Source: Stenopsyche tienmushanensis (taxonomy: Eukaryota > Arthropoda > Insecta > Trichoptera > Stenopsychidae). Taken from it: a stretch of DNA of 64,000 nt. The position numbers and the translations under genes are program-made. Each line of letters starts with the position of its first letter. The stretch's first letter is position 1. Location: NCBI GenBank assembly GCA_008973525.1, contig WACJ01000124.1:2232001-2296000 (forward strand), written 5' to 3'. The notes below the pieces were generated by a model, which was not told where the DNA came from, did not search any database, and saw nothing but the letters and a program-made list of their open reading frames with translations. This document shows, piece after piece, positions 12,685 through 26,216 of the stretch.

Positions 12685-15406
12685 TTTAACGACAGGATGC
12701 TGACTACTCAATCCACAAATAAATACTAACAAATACACCTAATCACAGCTACTTTTTACATCAATTTAATTGACGATTTAAATAGCTTTTTTTTCTATTA
12801 TTAATATCAGTTATAATCGTGGGTATTGTTTGCTCTTGTATTATCTGTCGTATCCAATTGTGATTAAAATTGCACAATTGCACGCAATTCATTGAATAAT
12901 ATAAACTAATTATTTTTTATGAAGTATTTAAAACTCCGTGCCGTAAATTGAGAATGATTGTCATTCGTACTGATAAAATCATTTAAAAATCAAATAGCTT
13001 GCATGATTTGATCAGAAATTCTTATTTTTTCCATAAATAAATGTACCCCAAAACGATAAATAATCTGATCGTATTTCTAGGTGTCAAATACTGGGCACCC
13101 TTCAAGCTAAGCGACCCTTCAGTATTTATAATCGAACTTGACTCTTAACATCCCCTAGCGTCCCTTTGTTCGCCCTAAGAAAAATCGTCTCAAATTATTT
13201 TTCGTCCGCAACTCATTCATATTTGTGATTAATTATGATCTGAAATATTTGCATATTTATTGCGACGTAAAAGGGTTGAATCAAATTAAAAAATCCAAAA
13301 ATATTTTTTGTACTAATGCAACAGTCGAAAAAATGAGAAATGTCTAATAACAATGAAACACATGATAGTAAATATTCATCAGGCCGTTTTTGCATAAGCT
13401 TGGCGAGTACGTATAATCCCCAAATCCGCAGGGTTGCATTTTGTCGTCCTGTTGCACCCCGCTCGTAAATCTTCACTGCCCCCGTATATTATAACGACAG
13501 GGTTGATGGCCAAAGAAATATAGGCTTTTTAGTGCGATTTTTTTCACCTCTGTACAAATAAAAAATATGTCTATAAAATTATGTTGTAGTACGGGAAGGT
13601 AGCTCGTTTATTGGTGATGATTACGGTACGGGATAAAAGGGAGCAGTAAAAGGTCGCCTTATTTGTGAGGGAAAACATCGGATATAAGATTTATTGAGTT
13701 TGTGTAAAATTCGATCTCGCACATTTCGTACATAATAAGGGGGGCAAATAGATGGATTGATGCTGAATAATCTATATTAAGCCAATTTAAAATGTCTGGA
13801 TATGTAAATATTGGATATAATAAAATGTATATGGAATTGGATTTGAATACTTTATACATGGAGCATGCCTTTTAATATAATAACTTCAATCCAACAAATT
13901 ATTTTTCTAGTTTCCCTAATCATTTTACTATATCTATGCACTGCAATTTAACCACTTAGTACTAGAGTACACACATATATATAATATTAATTATAATTAG
14001 TTTACTAGAAGAGCTTTTTATAGCAGTTAGAGTCTAGAATACAGGTGTTTTCTTAAAAACACACACACTTAACATATAATTAGATCATGGAATAATAAAT
14101 CTATTAAGAGTTTCTTGTCGATTTGAAGTAAATCGTGTTATTCCCATATATGTACGAAATACTTGATTGTTTTTATTGCTTGCAAAATAGGCCATGAAAA
14201 TTAAATTTGACACATTGACCTCATGGCCCGAGGCTTATTAATTAATTGATTTAGTTTTCAGAATTTAAATTATTCGAGGTCAGTGTTTATTTATTTTGGT
14301 ATATAAGAAAAATATTCAAATGTTATGGTCAAATAATGATGAGATAACGCTATTATAAAAAATAAAAGTCATTAAAATACGTGTTTTGTACAGTAGTGGA
14401 TTTGCCTGCAAGACTAGTTTAGACTTCGAGCCTCAAAAACTCATTTACGCGGCATCTTGGTTGAAATACTTGTCTTCAATCGAAAAACTAAAAGTCGTTC
14501 TCTGTTCTGATACCGCGTAATAGTGAAATCGAAGTAGGAAACCGCACATATCGAGGGCCAAATATGTATAAAATGGGTCCAAGGAACTTCAAACTTAAAT
14601 TGCGCCAAAGGCCTTTCAAATCGCTAGCAATTGAGCGATGCATCGTTTACTTGCACAATTGCATAATCTTCTCTCCTCAAATTAAGTGCAATTTCCATCA
14701 ATTGTTGTTTAAACCAGTTGATGTACAATGATAATAAGGGCGTACTTACTCATATAAAAACATAAATAGGTATGTTGTGAAATATCATCAAAATAATTTT
14801 GAAATGTTAAAGTGACTGAAATAACTTATTTTAATACTTAAAATATCTTATTGATACGTCATTTTCGTTTTGGTTGTAACATTTTTCTTCATTTACGCAC
14901 ATGACTCATAAAGTGTTTACGAATAATGATGCTTTTAGTTAATTTGAATGAACTTTCCCAGACTTGATATCTTATTCATCAAAGGTCAATGACAATGCCT
15001 GTACAAATACAACTATCAGTATAAATAAATGTCAAAATTTAAATAGTTCTCTAATGATATTTGAATTTTATTCATTTAAATTTTATAAATCATTTTGGAA
15101 TAGTGCGAAAATATCCAAAGCTTTTCTAGAACATTAATTTCCAATCAACTACAATATTTCTATGGTAAAAATACAATTTAATTGTTTTATCATGCCACAA
15201 GGTAACAAAGATTAAATATAGAACTCTTTGGTTATGTGAAGAAGGCCGTGTCTATGCAGGATATTCAAAGGCTATTTATTGATCTTGACAACAAGAAAAT
15301 TACTACTGAATTCAAATGTGACAACATAAATATATACATTATATAGATTGTGACAATAAAGATGCTTAATTGATGTTATAATGCCTTGGTCCATGGGCTG
15401 GATTAA
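12685..15406. other. Intergenic stretch upstream of the secreted-protein gene
   Basis: It contains the presumed promoter of the secreted-protein gene just above 12684 and otherwise AT-rich DNA without a supported gene or recognised repeat. Confidence 0.45.
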
Positions 15407-15733
15407 CCCCTAAAGGAGTATCATCGCAGGGTTTGCGATCCTTCTCCGCTTATTCAGAAAGAGCACTCTTGTATAATACATTGAGCTCGGAGACAGACAG
15501 AGAGAGAACGTAGCGCATTTCGGGAGGAATGCGCTACGTTCTCTCTCTCTCTCTCTCTCTCTAAAAAGCAATGAAGTGGTCTTGTATGCTATCAACAGTG
15601 CTTATTTACATTTGGCTCTGCCTCGAATTGAAGATTGTCTTACGCTGATAGGAGCTGACATACAATAATCGGTGTAAAGCGATTATGGCATCAACGACTT
15701 CATCGATTTTAAATTTGCTCATTCCTCAAAAGG
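15407..15733. mobile_element. piggyBac-like MITE, copy 1 (327 bp, TTAA flanked)
   Basis: TTAA flanks both ends (15403-15406 and 15734-15737). The ends are imperfect inverted repeats: CCCCTAAAGGAGTA at the left and the reverse complement CCTTTTGAGGAATGA at the right. The last 105 bp match copy 2 at 52902-53346 almost exactly. The TTAA target is that of piggyBac transposons. This copy contains an internal hairpin (15501-15546) and a CT microsatellite. Confidence 0.75.
15501..15560. repeat. Internal hairpin plus (CT)n run in piggyBac-like MITE
   Basis: AGAGAGAACGTAGCGCAT (15501-15518) is the exact reverse complement of 15529-15546, with a 10-base loop. The right arm runs into a CT microsatellite. 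Copy 2 has one arm of the hairpin but not the other, so the inverted arm is specific to this copy. Confidence 0.9.
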
Positions 15734-16232
15734 TTAAAGATGTCACATTAGGGGGCAAAAATTTTGCAAACAAAAGTCTATCGTTTGTTTTCAATATACT
15801 TTTTTTCGGATGAGGATTTAATAAAAATACTGCTTTCTGTGGAAACTCCTTATTCTTTTTTTAATCTTGCACCTCTGGAATCCATTTCTCTTTCAAACAA
15901 TCTTAAAAATCACCCTGTCCATCCATGCCCCTTTCTGGCTATAATAATCGACAAGAAGATTTTTTATTGGCATTTCCTTAAAAGATCGAGGCTTATTCCT
16001 TTTGAACTCATATGAGTTTCATGTTATGAGTTTCTGACGCGTTTCTGGTCTCTTATTAATTAATTAAGGGTAAAACGTAATTAAGACATGAAAACAGATG
16101 TTTGTTTTGGTAGTTAAGACACAAGCATCATCCTTATTGCTTTGAAAACAATTGTTTTTTTTTAATCTTGACATGTGTATACAACACCTCATACACGTTT
16201 CATACACTGTAAAATAAAATTTCAGGCACGGA

Positions 16233-16264
16233 TAATCCGCAAACCGGATAATCGAGAGTACACT
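16233..16264. mobile_element. Solo Tigger-like terminal repeat
   Basis: The minus strand reads GTACTCTCGATTATCCGG followed by GCGGATTATCC, resembling Tigger/pogo ends that carry repeated ATTATCCGG. No partner end was found. Confidence 0.35.
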
Positions 16265-17064
16265 CTATTAGTAAAATTTTAAGACTTACTGCATGGCGAC
16301 ACGGTTCATAAATATGAAGAAACGCGCGGTGATGTTTACTTAATGAATACCATAGTTCAGTAAAAAATAATGACGATATGAATTTAAGGGGCTTTACAAG
16401 AACGGGAAATCCCCATAAATTGTATTATGATGTGCTGATGTCATTAGTGGAATCATATCTTCGTCAAGCAATAGGGGAACTGTCAATTGAGCATCTTCCA
16501 TGTTGATGTTCACATCATTGAATGTAGTCTTAAATAATCCAAAAACACAATCATTACACTTGCAATGATGTATTCCCGACTTACGAAAACCCTCCCCTAG
16601 CTATTTTAAATCTATTTAAACTTTGAAAAGGCAAACATATGAATGAGTAATAAAATAATAATATATCTTAAATATGTTTATTTGATTTTCATAAATACAT
16701 AAATGTTATTACTATTTGCTTAAAAATTAACTTATATAATATCACAACCGTTATTAAAAACATAGTCTTTTACAAAAACTTAAAAACTATTTGTATTTCA
16801 GCTTTTATAAATATTTTTTTATTGTAAAACAATCAAAAAATAACAATAATTTAATATTTCTTGCTCGTTAACGTATATAACATGCCCTTAATTTATGCGG
16901 TGAATAGGTTCCATGAAAAGCCGCGTAAATATAACATTTTGTTGACATTGAGACTTATTAAGAACTTGAGAGCAATTGTTGACGTCAGATTTATACTGAG
17001 ATCGTTTTCCTGTTACGGACACATGCAGCATATTTAATTTTGTAGGTACAAATGCGCATGCATT

Positions 17065-17070
17065 TTTATT
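17065..17070 (-). terminator. Polyadenylation signal of the clip protease gene
   Basis: AATAAA on the minus strand about 17-22 bases after the protease stop codon, implying a very short 3' UTR. The hexamer is common in AT-rich DNA; position is the support. Confidence 0.45.
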
Positions 17071-17086
17071 TTTGTGCAGGTTACTT

Positions 17087-20000
17087 TTAGTGCATCATAT
17101 TTGTTTTGATCCAGTCCATATATTGCTCAATGGATGTGTATAGTCCAGGCCAACCGTCGATTCCGCAGCCAATTCCAGCTGAGACTATTCCATAGGAGTA
17201 CCATACATCATTTCTCAATACCATCAATGGTCCACCACTATCTCCTCGACAGGCGTCTTTCTTTGCTATTCCACCAGCACAGATTTGTCCATTTGTCAGT
17301 TGTATGCTTCTGGTTTTAAATTTATCACCACATTTCTGTGAGTCGAATTTGGGAACAGCAACTTTCAGCTTCACTTGACTCTTCTTATCTAAAGAAAAAG
17401 TAAATTTAAAAAAAGGAAGGGATAATTTTTCCATGGGAATAAAATATTAATGTTTGAAATACGTACTATTTTCAGTTCTGCCCCATCCAGCAACGAAGAG
17501 ATCATCGTCATTTGCAACATTTAACGTCTCATTTGACAAACAAATTGGTTGTATATAATCTATAATAGATAAGATTCATATTATTCATATTCAGTAAAGT
17601 AATGATAAAATAGTAATATTTGTCATTTCTGCTTACTTGTCATTTCAACTTCTTTCGACAATCTAATCAAAGCAATATCATCTTTTTTGTTTGAACTTTT
17701 ATCGTTATATCCTGGATGAACAATAGTTTTTTCAAAATATACATCAACCACAGGATCTGCACATTCTCTCTGTCTTCCATAAGTAATGCAATCTATTTCC
17801 GTTGTTGTATTATATTCTCCCAATCGAACCAATGCTCTGTAATATTTTTAGTTTGAATTAAATATTTATATATATTTATTTTTTTAATTAAGACACATAT
17901 ACATATTTTAACTTACGGTTTTCCAACTTTGACGCGTACTTCTCCAACTAAGCAATGTGCTGCAGTAAGAACATATCTTCTATTTATGAGAACGCCTGCA
18001 CATTCGAAACCGACTGAACCATCGACTATAATGGAAAAAATACATTGAAATACACTTGATAGAATAATCAATTCAAAATTTCCAAATTCAAAATGATTTC
18101 CATTTACGCTCATGATGGTATTAGACATGGGAAGTCAAACGCACACGACAGCCGTTTAAAATATCATCAAAAACGTAAAAAATATATTTATGCATCGCAA
18201 TAGGGAGACTTTCGTCACATTTATAATGAAGTGTCAATCATTGATTCCATGACATTTTCAATGGGGGGGGCCATACAAATCCCTGTTGTCAGATGGAAAC
18301 GAATTTTCCCTTACAAATATATTATTATTTAAATACAAATTGTTTGAGCAGTCTAAATATTACAAAATCTGAGCTTAAATTTTGCGACACTACGAAAGTG
18401 TGATAAACTAAAATAATAAGCAAATTTGCAATTAATAAGAATGATATAATGCTAATGGGAAGAATTTATAGTATTTGTCCAACTATGGTTGTCATAGAAT
18501 AATAGAGATATATTATAATTCGAATGACTCTATCATAATGATGTTTAAAATTGAATTCTTACATTTGTTATATCCAATGCGCACTATCCAAGGAAATTCT
18601 TCAAGATCTGTGATCTCTCCGCCTAAAATTTTGTTATCCTGACTATTATATCCACATTTGCCGAGTGGAAAGAATGGATATTCATCTCCAACATAAGGTG
18701 ATCCAATTTCTGCCGATTGTGTTGTTGTAGCTTCTGTTGCTAACACTGTTGTCGGTTTTGTCGCTTCAATTGTTACGGGGTCAGTCTGTTTTTCAGTTAC
18801 TATGTACTCTGTTGTTGTCGATATTTCAGGCTAAAATCGATAAATTATGAATTTAGGCTCATTCATATTTATTACAAATTTCGTCTGCTGGTAAAAAGCG
18901 AAGAATGTTTACGTTGCATTTGTAAAAGGGAGGATGTCATAATTTCCGGAAAGGAATTTGGCCAAAATAATGTATTTTCGCACTAGTCCGGATGCGCTAA
19001 ATTTTCACTCCCTTCCGACAGGATATAAATCGTGAAAATATATGAGAAAAAATGGTAACTATTATTTTATGAAATCGAGCAGAATCAACAATATTCACGC
19101 TCTAATATTTTATAACGTAATTCAAATGGAATCCACTTTGGCTATTACTTCGGATGTATCAAAATATTGATTTGGAAGAAATTGATCATCTGCCGGGATG
19201 GTACATAATGTGGATTCGATTTCCACTTTTCTAGATTTTAATCGAAATAATTTGCAAGAATACTCACTATTTCTGTCGGTGATAGAATATCTTCTATTGT
19301 TAAAGCATCCGAACAACACACATAAGGAGTAAATTGATCAAATCCACATTGGATCAATCTAAGAGCTCGCCCTAATAAATATCTTACGGGTCCTCTTGCC
19401 AGTTCAACATTAGCAAATCTGCATCTTTTGATGCTAATGCATTCTGTATGAATTCCATTTATGTAATCGCACTGCTTTTGTATACCAGGTTCTGAAATGG
19501 CCACATTATTAAAAAGTGGGTTTAAAATATTGTTAGAAAATACCAATTTTTAAGCAACAACTGATCGCATTATGCAAATATTGATTGTATTGAGAATGCC
19601 ATTAATATGAAAATGTGAATTTTGGCACCCAGATTTTTTGCCTCTAAATTTATTTAAACAACATATTTTTGTCAATTTAATATTTTTATTAGATTATACC
19701 CATTTTTTATCATCAAATGTGACCCAATATCAATAGGTCGTGCGAGTCTAAACCTCAAAACAGCAATGAGAAGCGCTAAAATATTTACTATCAAGGTATT
19801 CCACATTAAAGAAAATATTGATTTCACGATATTTTAATATTCAGTATACATATTTGAAAAAAATTAAAATTGAGAAATACATTTCAATTTCTTGAGGATC
19901 ATGTGCAGTGAGCATGACTCGTGGCAAGGCCAAAGGATGAAATTTGGATGATGATCATCATGCAATTGATTGAAGGTTTTGTAGATGAAAAATATCCTTG

Positions 20001-20261
20001 GTGCAATAGACAAGAGTGATTCAAAATAAATATGCATAAAATAGAGTCAAATAGGCAATTAAGCCACAATTTTTTGTTGATAACATGTCAACACGTTTCC
20101 TTCTTATTTTATAGTTTGCATGTTGCGCTCAAGGTAAGCAAGATAAAATGACCGACAAAATATTTAAAAAATCTCCATATTATAAAAAAATACGCACCTC
20201 CATTGGAAACAGAAACACTCGCGATGATTACAAAAAGGAACGAAATATATAATTTCTTCAT
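17087..20261 (-). CDS. Clip-domain trypsin-like serine protease zymogen, 7 exons, 419 aa
   Basis: Exons are 20261-20198, 19491-19268, 18830-18563, 18025-17917, 17836-17637, 17559-17467 and 17388-17087. Every junction has GT/AG ends and matching phase, giving 419 aa ending in TGA or TAA-type stop at 17087-17089. Residues 1-20 are a signal peptide. A clip domain spans about 29-81, with six cysteines C29, C39, C45, C70, C80 and C81. A Thr-rich linker (about 97-140) leads to C155, then the activation cleavage K163|ILGG. The chymotrypsin-fold domain carries H209 (TAAHC), D275 (DDIALIRL) and S370 (GDSGGP); D364 six residues before the serine predicts trypsin-like cleavage after Arg/Lys. The extra pair C238/C247 is typical of the Easter and prophenoloxidase-activating subgroup. 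Such proteases act in haemolymph cascades leading to melanization or Toll signalling. The exact cascade position cannot be told. The gene looks intact. Confidence 0.95.
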
Positions 20262-20355
20262 TTTCAAGCCGATTCAATACAAAGTATTCGCGAAAGGATC
20301 GACTGTTCAGAACAAAGTATCACGTCTTACTAATCGTGCAAAATTATTAAATCAA

Positions 20356-20421
20356 CTTTAAATAACAACGATTCTCTTCGCGGTCAACAAGTTAGCAAGA
20401 TTGATTCACGTGGGAATACCA
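20356..20421 (-). promoter_or_regulatory. Putative promoter elements of the clip protease gene
   Basis: Upstream of the start codon (20261) the minus strand has a TATA-like TATTTAAAG at 20364-20356. Farther upstream is a palindromic E-box CACGTG at 20407-20412 overlapping a plus-strand GGGAATACCA at 20412-20421. The latter differs from the Rel/NF-kB consensus GGGRNNYYCC at the last base. Immune proteases are often Rel-controlled, so the site is of interest, but single short motifs are weak evidence. Confidence 0.25.
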
Positions 20422-21370
20422 CTTTTCATGTTCAGGGCTATACCACGATGCGGATATTTCTCTTATGAAATTCGTTTTATTTAAAACTTATTTCTGCGGT
20501 CAGGTCAAATTCCTATCGGTTTTTTCACTACAGGAACTGACCATGGCTATTATTGTTAATATTACGTAATTCGTATCATCAATTGCGTAAAGGCCGCAAT
20601 AGCAGTCCGAATCTTAGGGGTCAACGTATTTTATTATGAATTTTCGGAAGTCCTTTAACGAAAACCCGAATCAGACCAGACGTGACATGACGTTACTATT
20701 GACCTTAGATGACTATTAAAATTGCATCTATAATTCTTCATTTAATGCATAATAGCGTTGCAAAAATGTAATGTTATTAAATGAACTATTCATTTTTATT
20801 CTTCTTCTTAAGGTGATATATACGTTATCAGATCTGGCAACCTCCATAAAAAACTTTTCTAGGAAAAAGATTTCTCATGTAGTGGATATCCGTCTGCTTT
20901 CCACGCGGTAAAGTTAGAATAAGATTGTTTTTACGAAAAAAGGAACGAAGAGCAAATAGTGAAATTATCGTAAATTTAAAATTATATATAATAATCATTG
21001 CAAATTAAGTAATTTATTAGTGTTCCTGCACTAATTTTTAAATTACCTTAGTATTTACATTTTAAAGTTCAATCAAAACTGATCGCCCGGAAATATATTC
21101 CCAATTTCCCAAATTTTTTGGTGCAATGATTTTTTTCATAATCTGGATTTGAGCCTGAATATTTATAATAAGAGACCAAAATCTCAAATATATATTATAT
21201 CTACACATGGTGTAATTACACAATATAATTGGGAAAAAATGTTCAAAATTCTCAATAATAGACGGACTTTTTTTAATATTAACAGTTTTTATATGGCCTA
21301 AGCAGTTCATAACAACAAATATGCATTCAAGAAAAAATATCCTAATCATATTTCTAATCTATGATATATA

Positions 21371-22302
21371 TACTTAAATCTTTTTTTGTGCGGTAAAAAA
21401 TCGCATTAAAAAGGTATGACTTACAGAGAAAAAATAAAGATGCGTTCCATGGGTTTTAAAAACGTAAAAGCAATTTAAAAATAATATTTTTGGTAACATT
21501 TTAAGGATGTCTGGCATCTGGCATCTCTAATGTTAAACATCTACTAGAGAAATAAAAAAATATTTTGATTACCAACTATCATCGCTGTATGATAATTTTA
21601 ATTGCGATTTTTAAGATGACTCAATATCGCTCTCTTCTTCAAAAGAAATAGTATGCGCAGTGTCAATGTCAACATTGTTCTATATAGATTTTCTATTTCT
21701 AACAATAAATTCTTAATTAGTAAAGATATCGCTATAATCCCTGCCTTAAAAAAAATCACAAAATGGCAACTGTTTAAAAAAGTTATTTTTGGCACACAAT
21801 TTGATTTTTATTAAAAATAGTTAAAAATTAAATTTTGACATAAATCTGGTGGGAACAATAAAGGGTTATATAGAAATGGTTCGTCCCCATTTTAATGTCA
21901 ACCGTGTTGAAAAAAGTAGGAGAGAAAAACGCGATTAAAGATTTCATTCTGGTAAGACCGACTTTGTTGCCGCCTCACTAAAATAGCTGTAACTCCATAA
22001 GTAATTAGAAATTTGGGAAATCTTCTTTGGATAATATATTTTTAAAAATCTAAACTTTGATAGAATACACAAAAAAAATCAGGTTTTTATATCATTCCTG
22101 ATTAGAATACCCCTTTAGGGGTAAATAAGCGAGAGTAGATGCATCACGATTTAAAAAGTCCAAAATTGTAATTTTTTTCCGAATTTCGATTTGTGTTGAT
22201 GATTTATTTTTTATTTTATCCAAAATATCTAGATACATATCCTTTATGGAATTTTAAAAAAATCCGCATAACTTTGAAATCGCACAAAAAGAGGTTTGAG
22301 TG
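21371..22302. mobile_element. Tigger/pogo-like element, copy B (932 bp, TA flanked)
   Basis: It begins TACTTAAATCTTTTTTTGTG and ends CGCACAAAAAGAGGTTTGAG plus TG, with TA on both sides. It shares blocks with copy A (the ATCATCGCTGTATGATAATTT and CTCTCTTCTTC segments) and with copy C (the segment around 21860-22290). The coding strand is broken by many stops. It is the longest of the three copies and the best template for a consensus. Confidence 0.75.
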
Positions 22303-23019
22303 TATTCAAATTGCCTTAACCCTTTAGATGCTAAGCAATGATCACTATTTGCCCATTGATGACTTCGAAATTCTCGAATATCAATAGTTTTTGTGCATTA
22401 GGGTTTCAATGTTAAACCCTGTAGTGCATCGTACTCAAAAGTTAGCGCGATAAAACAAGAGAGAAGAAGATCAAAAATCCTCATAGCAGCCAAATGATTA
22501 AACTCAATTTTAAATATTGAGTCCATCCCATAAGAAGTACACTGTAGAACCAGAGCTCATCATGCTCCCCCACATGCGCTCAATATTGACAGTAGTATTA
22601 TATCTGAATGTCATGATTTCAAATTTTGCAACAGAAAGCTTTATTATAAGGTAAGGGTTTGTGCATAACATATTATTCATCAAATCTTTATAATTACTAT
22701 AATTGATTGTCGTTTTAAAATAGACTCAAAAATATTGATTAGGTGCATATATCTCACAAATATTAAGCCTTTTTATTGAAATATATTAAAATAGCCAGAA
22801 TAACATATTAATAACTGCTGGTGACCAAATACATACCTGTTGGTATTTAATAATTAACAGCAAAACAACCATTCTGGTTTTAATATTATTATTCTTAATG
22901 TTAATAACCGCAAATTTTGCAAATTAAAATAAATATTCCAAGCATTTTGAAAATATTATTATCAAAAGGCATTCATTTATTTGTGACAACCCTGTACTGC
23001 TGGGCATTGCTACGTGACT

Positions 23020-23053
23020 ACAAAAAATCTTGGATTAATCCAAGATTTTTTGT
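23020..23053. repeat. 34-bp perfect palindrome
   Basis: ACAAAAAATCTTGGATT (23020-23036) is followed at once by its exact reverse complement with no loop. No coding gene is adjacent. It could be a cruciform-forming site, a short transposon relic or a protein-binding dyad. Confidence 0.95.
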
Positions 23054-26000
23054 TTAGTTTGGATCCACATTATTTGAAATCATATTTTTTTTCTTTGAAA
23101 CGTTTAATTTTTAGATTTCTATAATTACAAAAAGGCAATGCGTAATATCGGAAAAATCCCTCAAAAAATACCCTGCGCTGTTGAAGTCAAAGTCTTTGTT
23201 TATACATCGCGCGTTGCATAGCATTGTTATTTCCCAAGAATTAACAAATTTGGTCCAAATAGTACAACGACTGGTGGAAAAACAATAAGTTTTATGATTC
23301 TGGAGAAATATTATAAAAGGAAGTCCCCTTGATCGACTTCTAGTATTTCATCATATCCTCGCAATATTTTCTTTGATGTTTTTCTTAGAATGGGTATGTA
23401 TAAGTACTTATTGCGTGATTAGTTCTTGAAATATTTCTTGGATTACTGTAATGTTTAACATTCAATTAAAACAAATCTTAGTGCAAAATTTTGAAATGAA
23501 GCACGTCAAATATCATGAAAGGTACCTGCAAAATATCCAATTTTGTTTATAGATGCGGCAAGCGATCTGCTTCCAATATGAACTGTAGCCAATTTAACAA
23601 AAATATAGGCTTTATATTTACAGCTAATTGAGTCTTGATTCCGATAAATTTTAAATAATTTCAATCCTTCGATCTAAGATGACAATAACTGCCACAACCA
23701 TCATCAAAAATCAATAATGTAAGTTTCAATGATCGCAAAGTTTTTCAAATACAAACCAAACAGTAGCATTATCACTGTGTCAAGGTTTTTCATTAAGTTC
23801 TAGAGGGTTATTATCACTCTAATAATAAAAAAATCGCTTATTTACACATCCAAATTAGTAAAAAAGTGCAATTACTACATAAAGCAAGAGCATCGCATGT
23901 AATTTAAATAGAAGACTTTCACACAATTTTGCCTATTATATTCTAGCTGTTCTTGGATAATGACAATCTTAAAGTATTATTTTGATGATCTATAGTTTTT
24001 AAACGCTCATAACGTTTCCATCTAAAGATGCGTTTATATCATTGCAATCTTTATCAGATCATGAAAGCTTCCAGCATCTTTTTTATTATTACTGGGCATA
24101 TACGAGCAAAATAATTTGCATTGATAGAAGATCCTGCTAAATTGTGGATTTTTATAATATAAACCATCCTAATTATTGTTTCGTTCAAATTCAAAGTTCA
24201 AATTCAAATTCAATGCAATAGACGACAGTGTCTTAGAACTTAACAATGCAAAGGAATGTTTAAATGTTATAACGTATATAATTTGATGCTTTTTTTGGAA
24301 CATTTATATTTTTCATGCTTAATGCATTGTGATAAATAACCACAATGCATCAACCATGAACAATCTAAACCGCATTATACGAAGGTACAGCGTATATACG
24401 ACAAACTCTGGATTTAGATCACCATTCATAATTTTATGTAACTAAAATAATTTTGGTACAACCTAGCTTAGAAGCCAACATTTGCATTAAGAATATAAGT
24501 GGAATTGGGGGAAAAATGTACACATTTGATATTTATATGAAAACTTTTGCTTTACAACTGTCTTAAATTTATTTTTCAAATTAACAAATTTGCGCTCATA
24601 CATTTCTTTCGTATGTATGTGAAGTATCGCAGGATCATAAAAACCATTGCCTATAATATATTTTAAAATTTCTTTAATAAGTTACAACATTTACAAGAAA
24701 TTTTAATGCTTCATACACCATATGAAAACATATATTGTACATTCGCAAATTTATTTCTAATTTGATTTATCCAAGCATAAAATGTAAGTATGGAATCCAA
24801 TCTGTCAACAATGTATGCCTTAATGCAAATCTTACCCTTATTTCAAATAATTGAATGGGCTGAATTCATTAATCCCTCGCATTGTTCGACGATCTGCATA
24901 TTTTTAACAAACTCCAGGACTCCTTCGTGCGTGGCAGTCACAAATTATGTCGCTAATAAAGCGCCCACCGCGACGTTGACGCGATTTTAATTAAATTGCT
25001 GTTTGAATTAGAATATTAAAGACGTATCCCGGATTCTTGAGTTTCTTCCCTACGACCGCATCGTTTTATTTAAGCCCACCGCACCGAGAGAGACAAAGGA
25101 CCTCCCGAAGAAATTCATCCGATTCCCGAGATGTTTTGCAGCATCCTGTGAGATTTCCCATGCTATACTACAGCGTATCGGGCGCATTCCCAAGAAATGC
25201 CACGTCAGAATTCGAAATGAATGTCAATATAATTTTCTTAAAATTATTCACGCTAGAATAAAAGCCTTCCTCGTATTGGGAACGCAAGCATTGAGAGCGC
25301 AGGTTGCTGCCTCCCCATGGACTGTACAAAAGTGTATTTGCTTATCTTTCAAACGCTAAAAGGACGTCGAATAAACAGAATTAATTAAGTTTTGGGGTCC
25401 CTCATAAACCGCTCTATTTGCATGCATTTTATTTATGTAAAAATGTAGCCCATGTGTAAACAGCATGCTTATTACTGTTAGAAGATCCGAATAAAAAGAT
25501 GGAAGCCGCTCAAATCGTCATCACATCACGATATCCTCATCAATATGTTTTTAACGCTGCTTTGCCATTTAAATATAATCTATGAATATTTTACACACCC
25601 ACATCATAAATAATCATTGTAATTAAGCTAATAGATCGCAATTCTTACGACCTAAAGACCCAACTAGAATAATCATTTTTCCATTTAATATCTTAGACAC
25701 ATAAAGAGCTACGCCTTAATATGCTGATTTAGCAATGTATTGTAGATAACATTGTTGTTTCATCGGTCATGATAATTACCTACGTAATAAAAATTCTTGC
25801 GCGTAGGATGATTTGAATCCTGGTTAGTTTATAAACATTTCACATTTTATTAATCATCATTCGATTTATTATAGAATTTACCACAAGATTAATCAACTTG
25901 CTTTATTTAATTCATATCCTGAACAATTTATATCGATAGCTATGGTTCGTTTCACTTTTCTTTTGCACCGATCAATGGCAATTTCCGTCCATCGTCATCC

Positions 26001-26216
26001 GTTTAAATCGCTATACATACTACTTGCACCATGTCATTTTATACACACATTTATTCTCCATGCCGTAAATGTACATCATTTTTTTAATAACATAACTGTT
26101 CAAAATTACAGTCCAACTTGGCTCTAACAGGCACTGTAAACGGATTGATAATAACAGCTTTAAATCAATAAAAAAAATTGTTTAAAAACTTGAATAAGAT
26201 CACAAGATTACAAGTA

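Noticed and set aside
19122..19319. Constitutive exon of the clip protease in the frame ending KVDSI
   Set aside because: The strong clip-exon donor is phase 0 and this segment does not join it in frame; it needs a different donor and acceptor, so it is listed only as a possible alternative exon.
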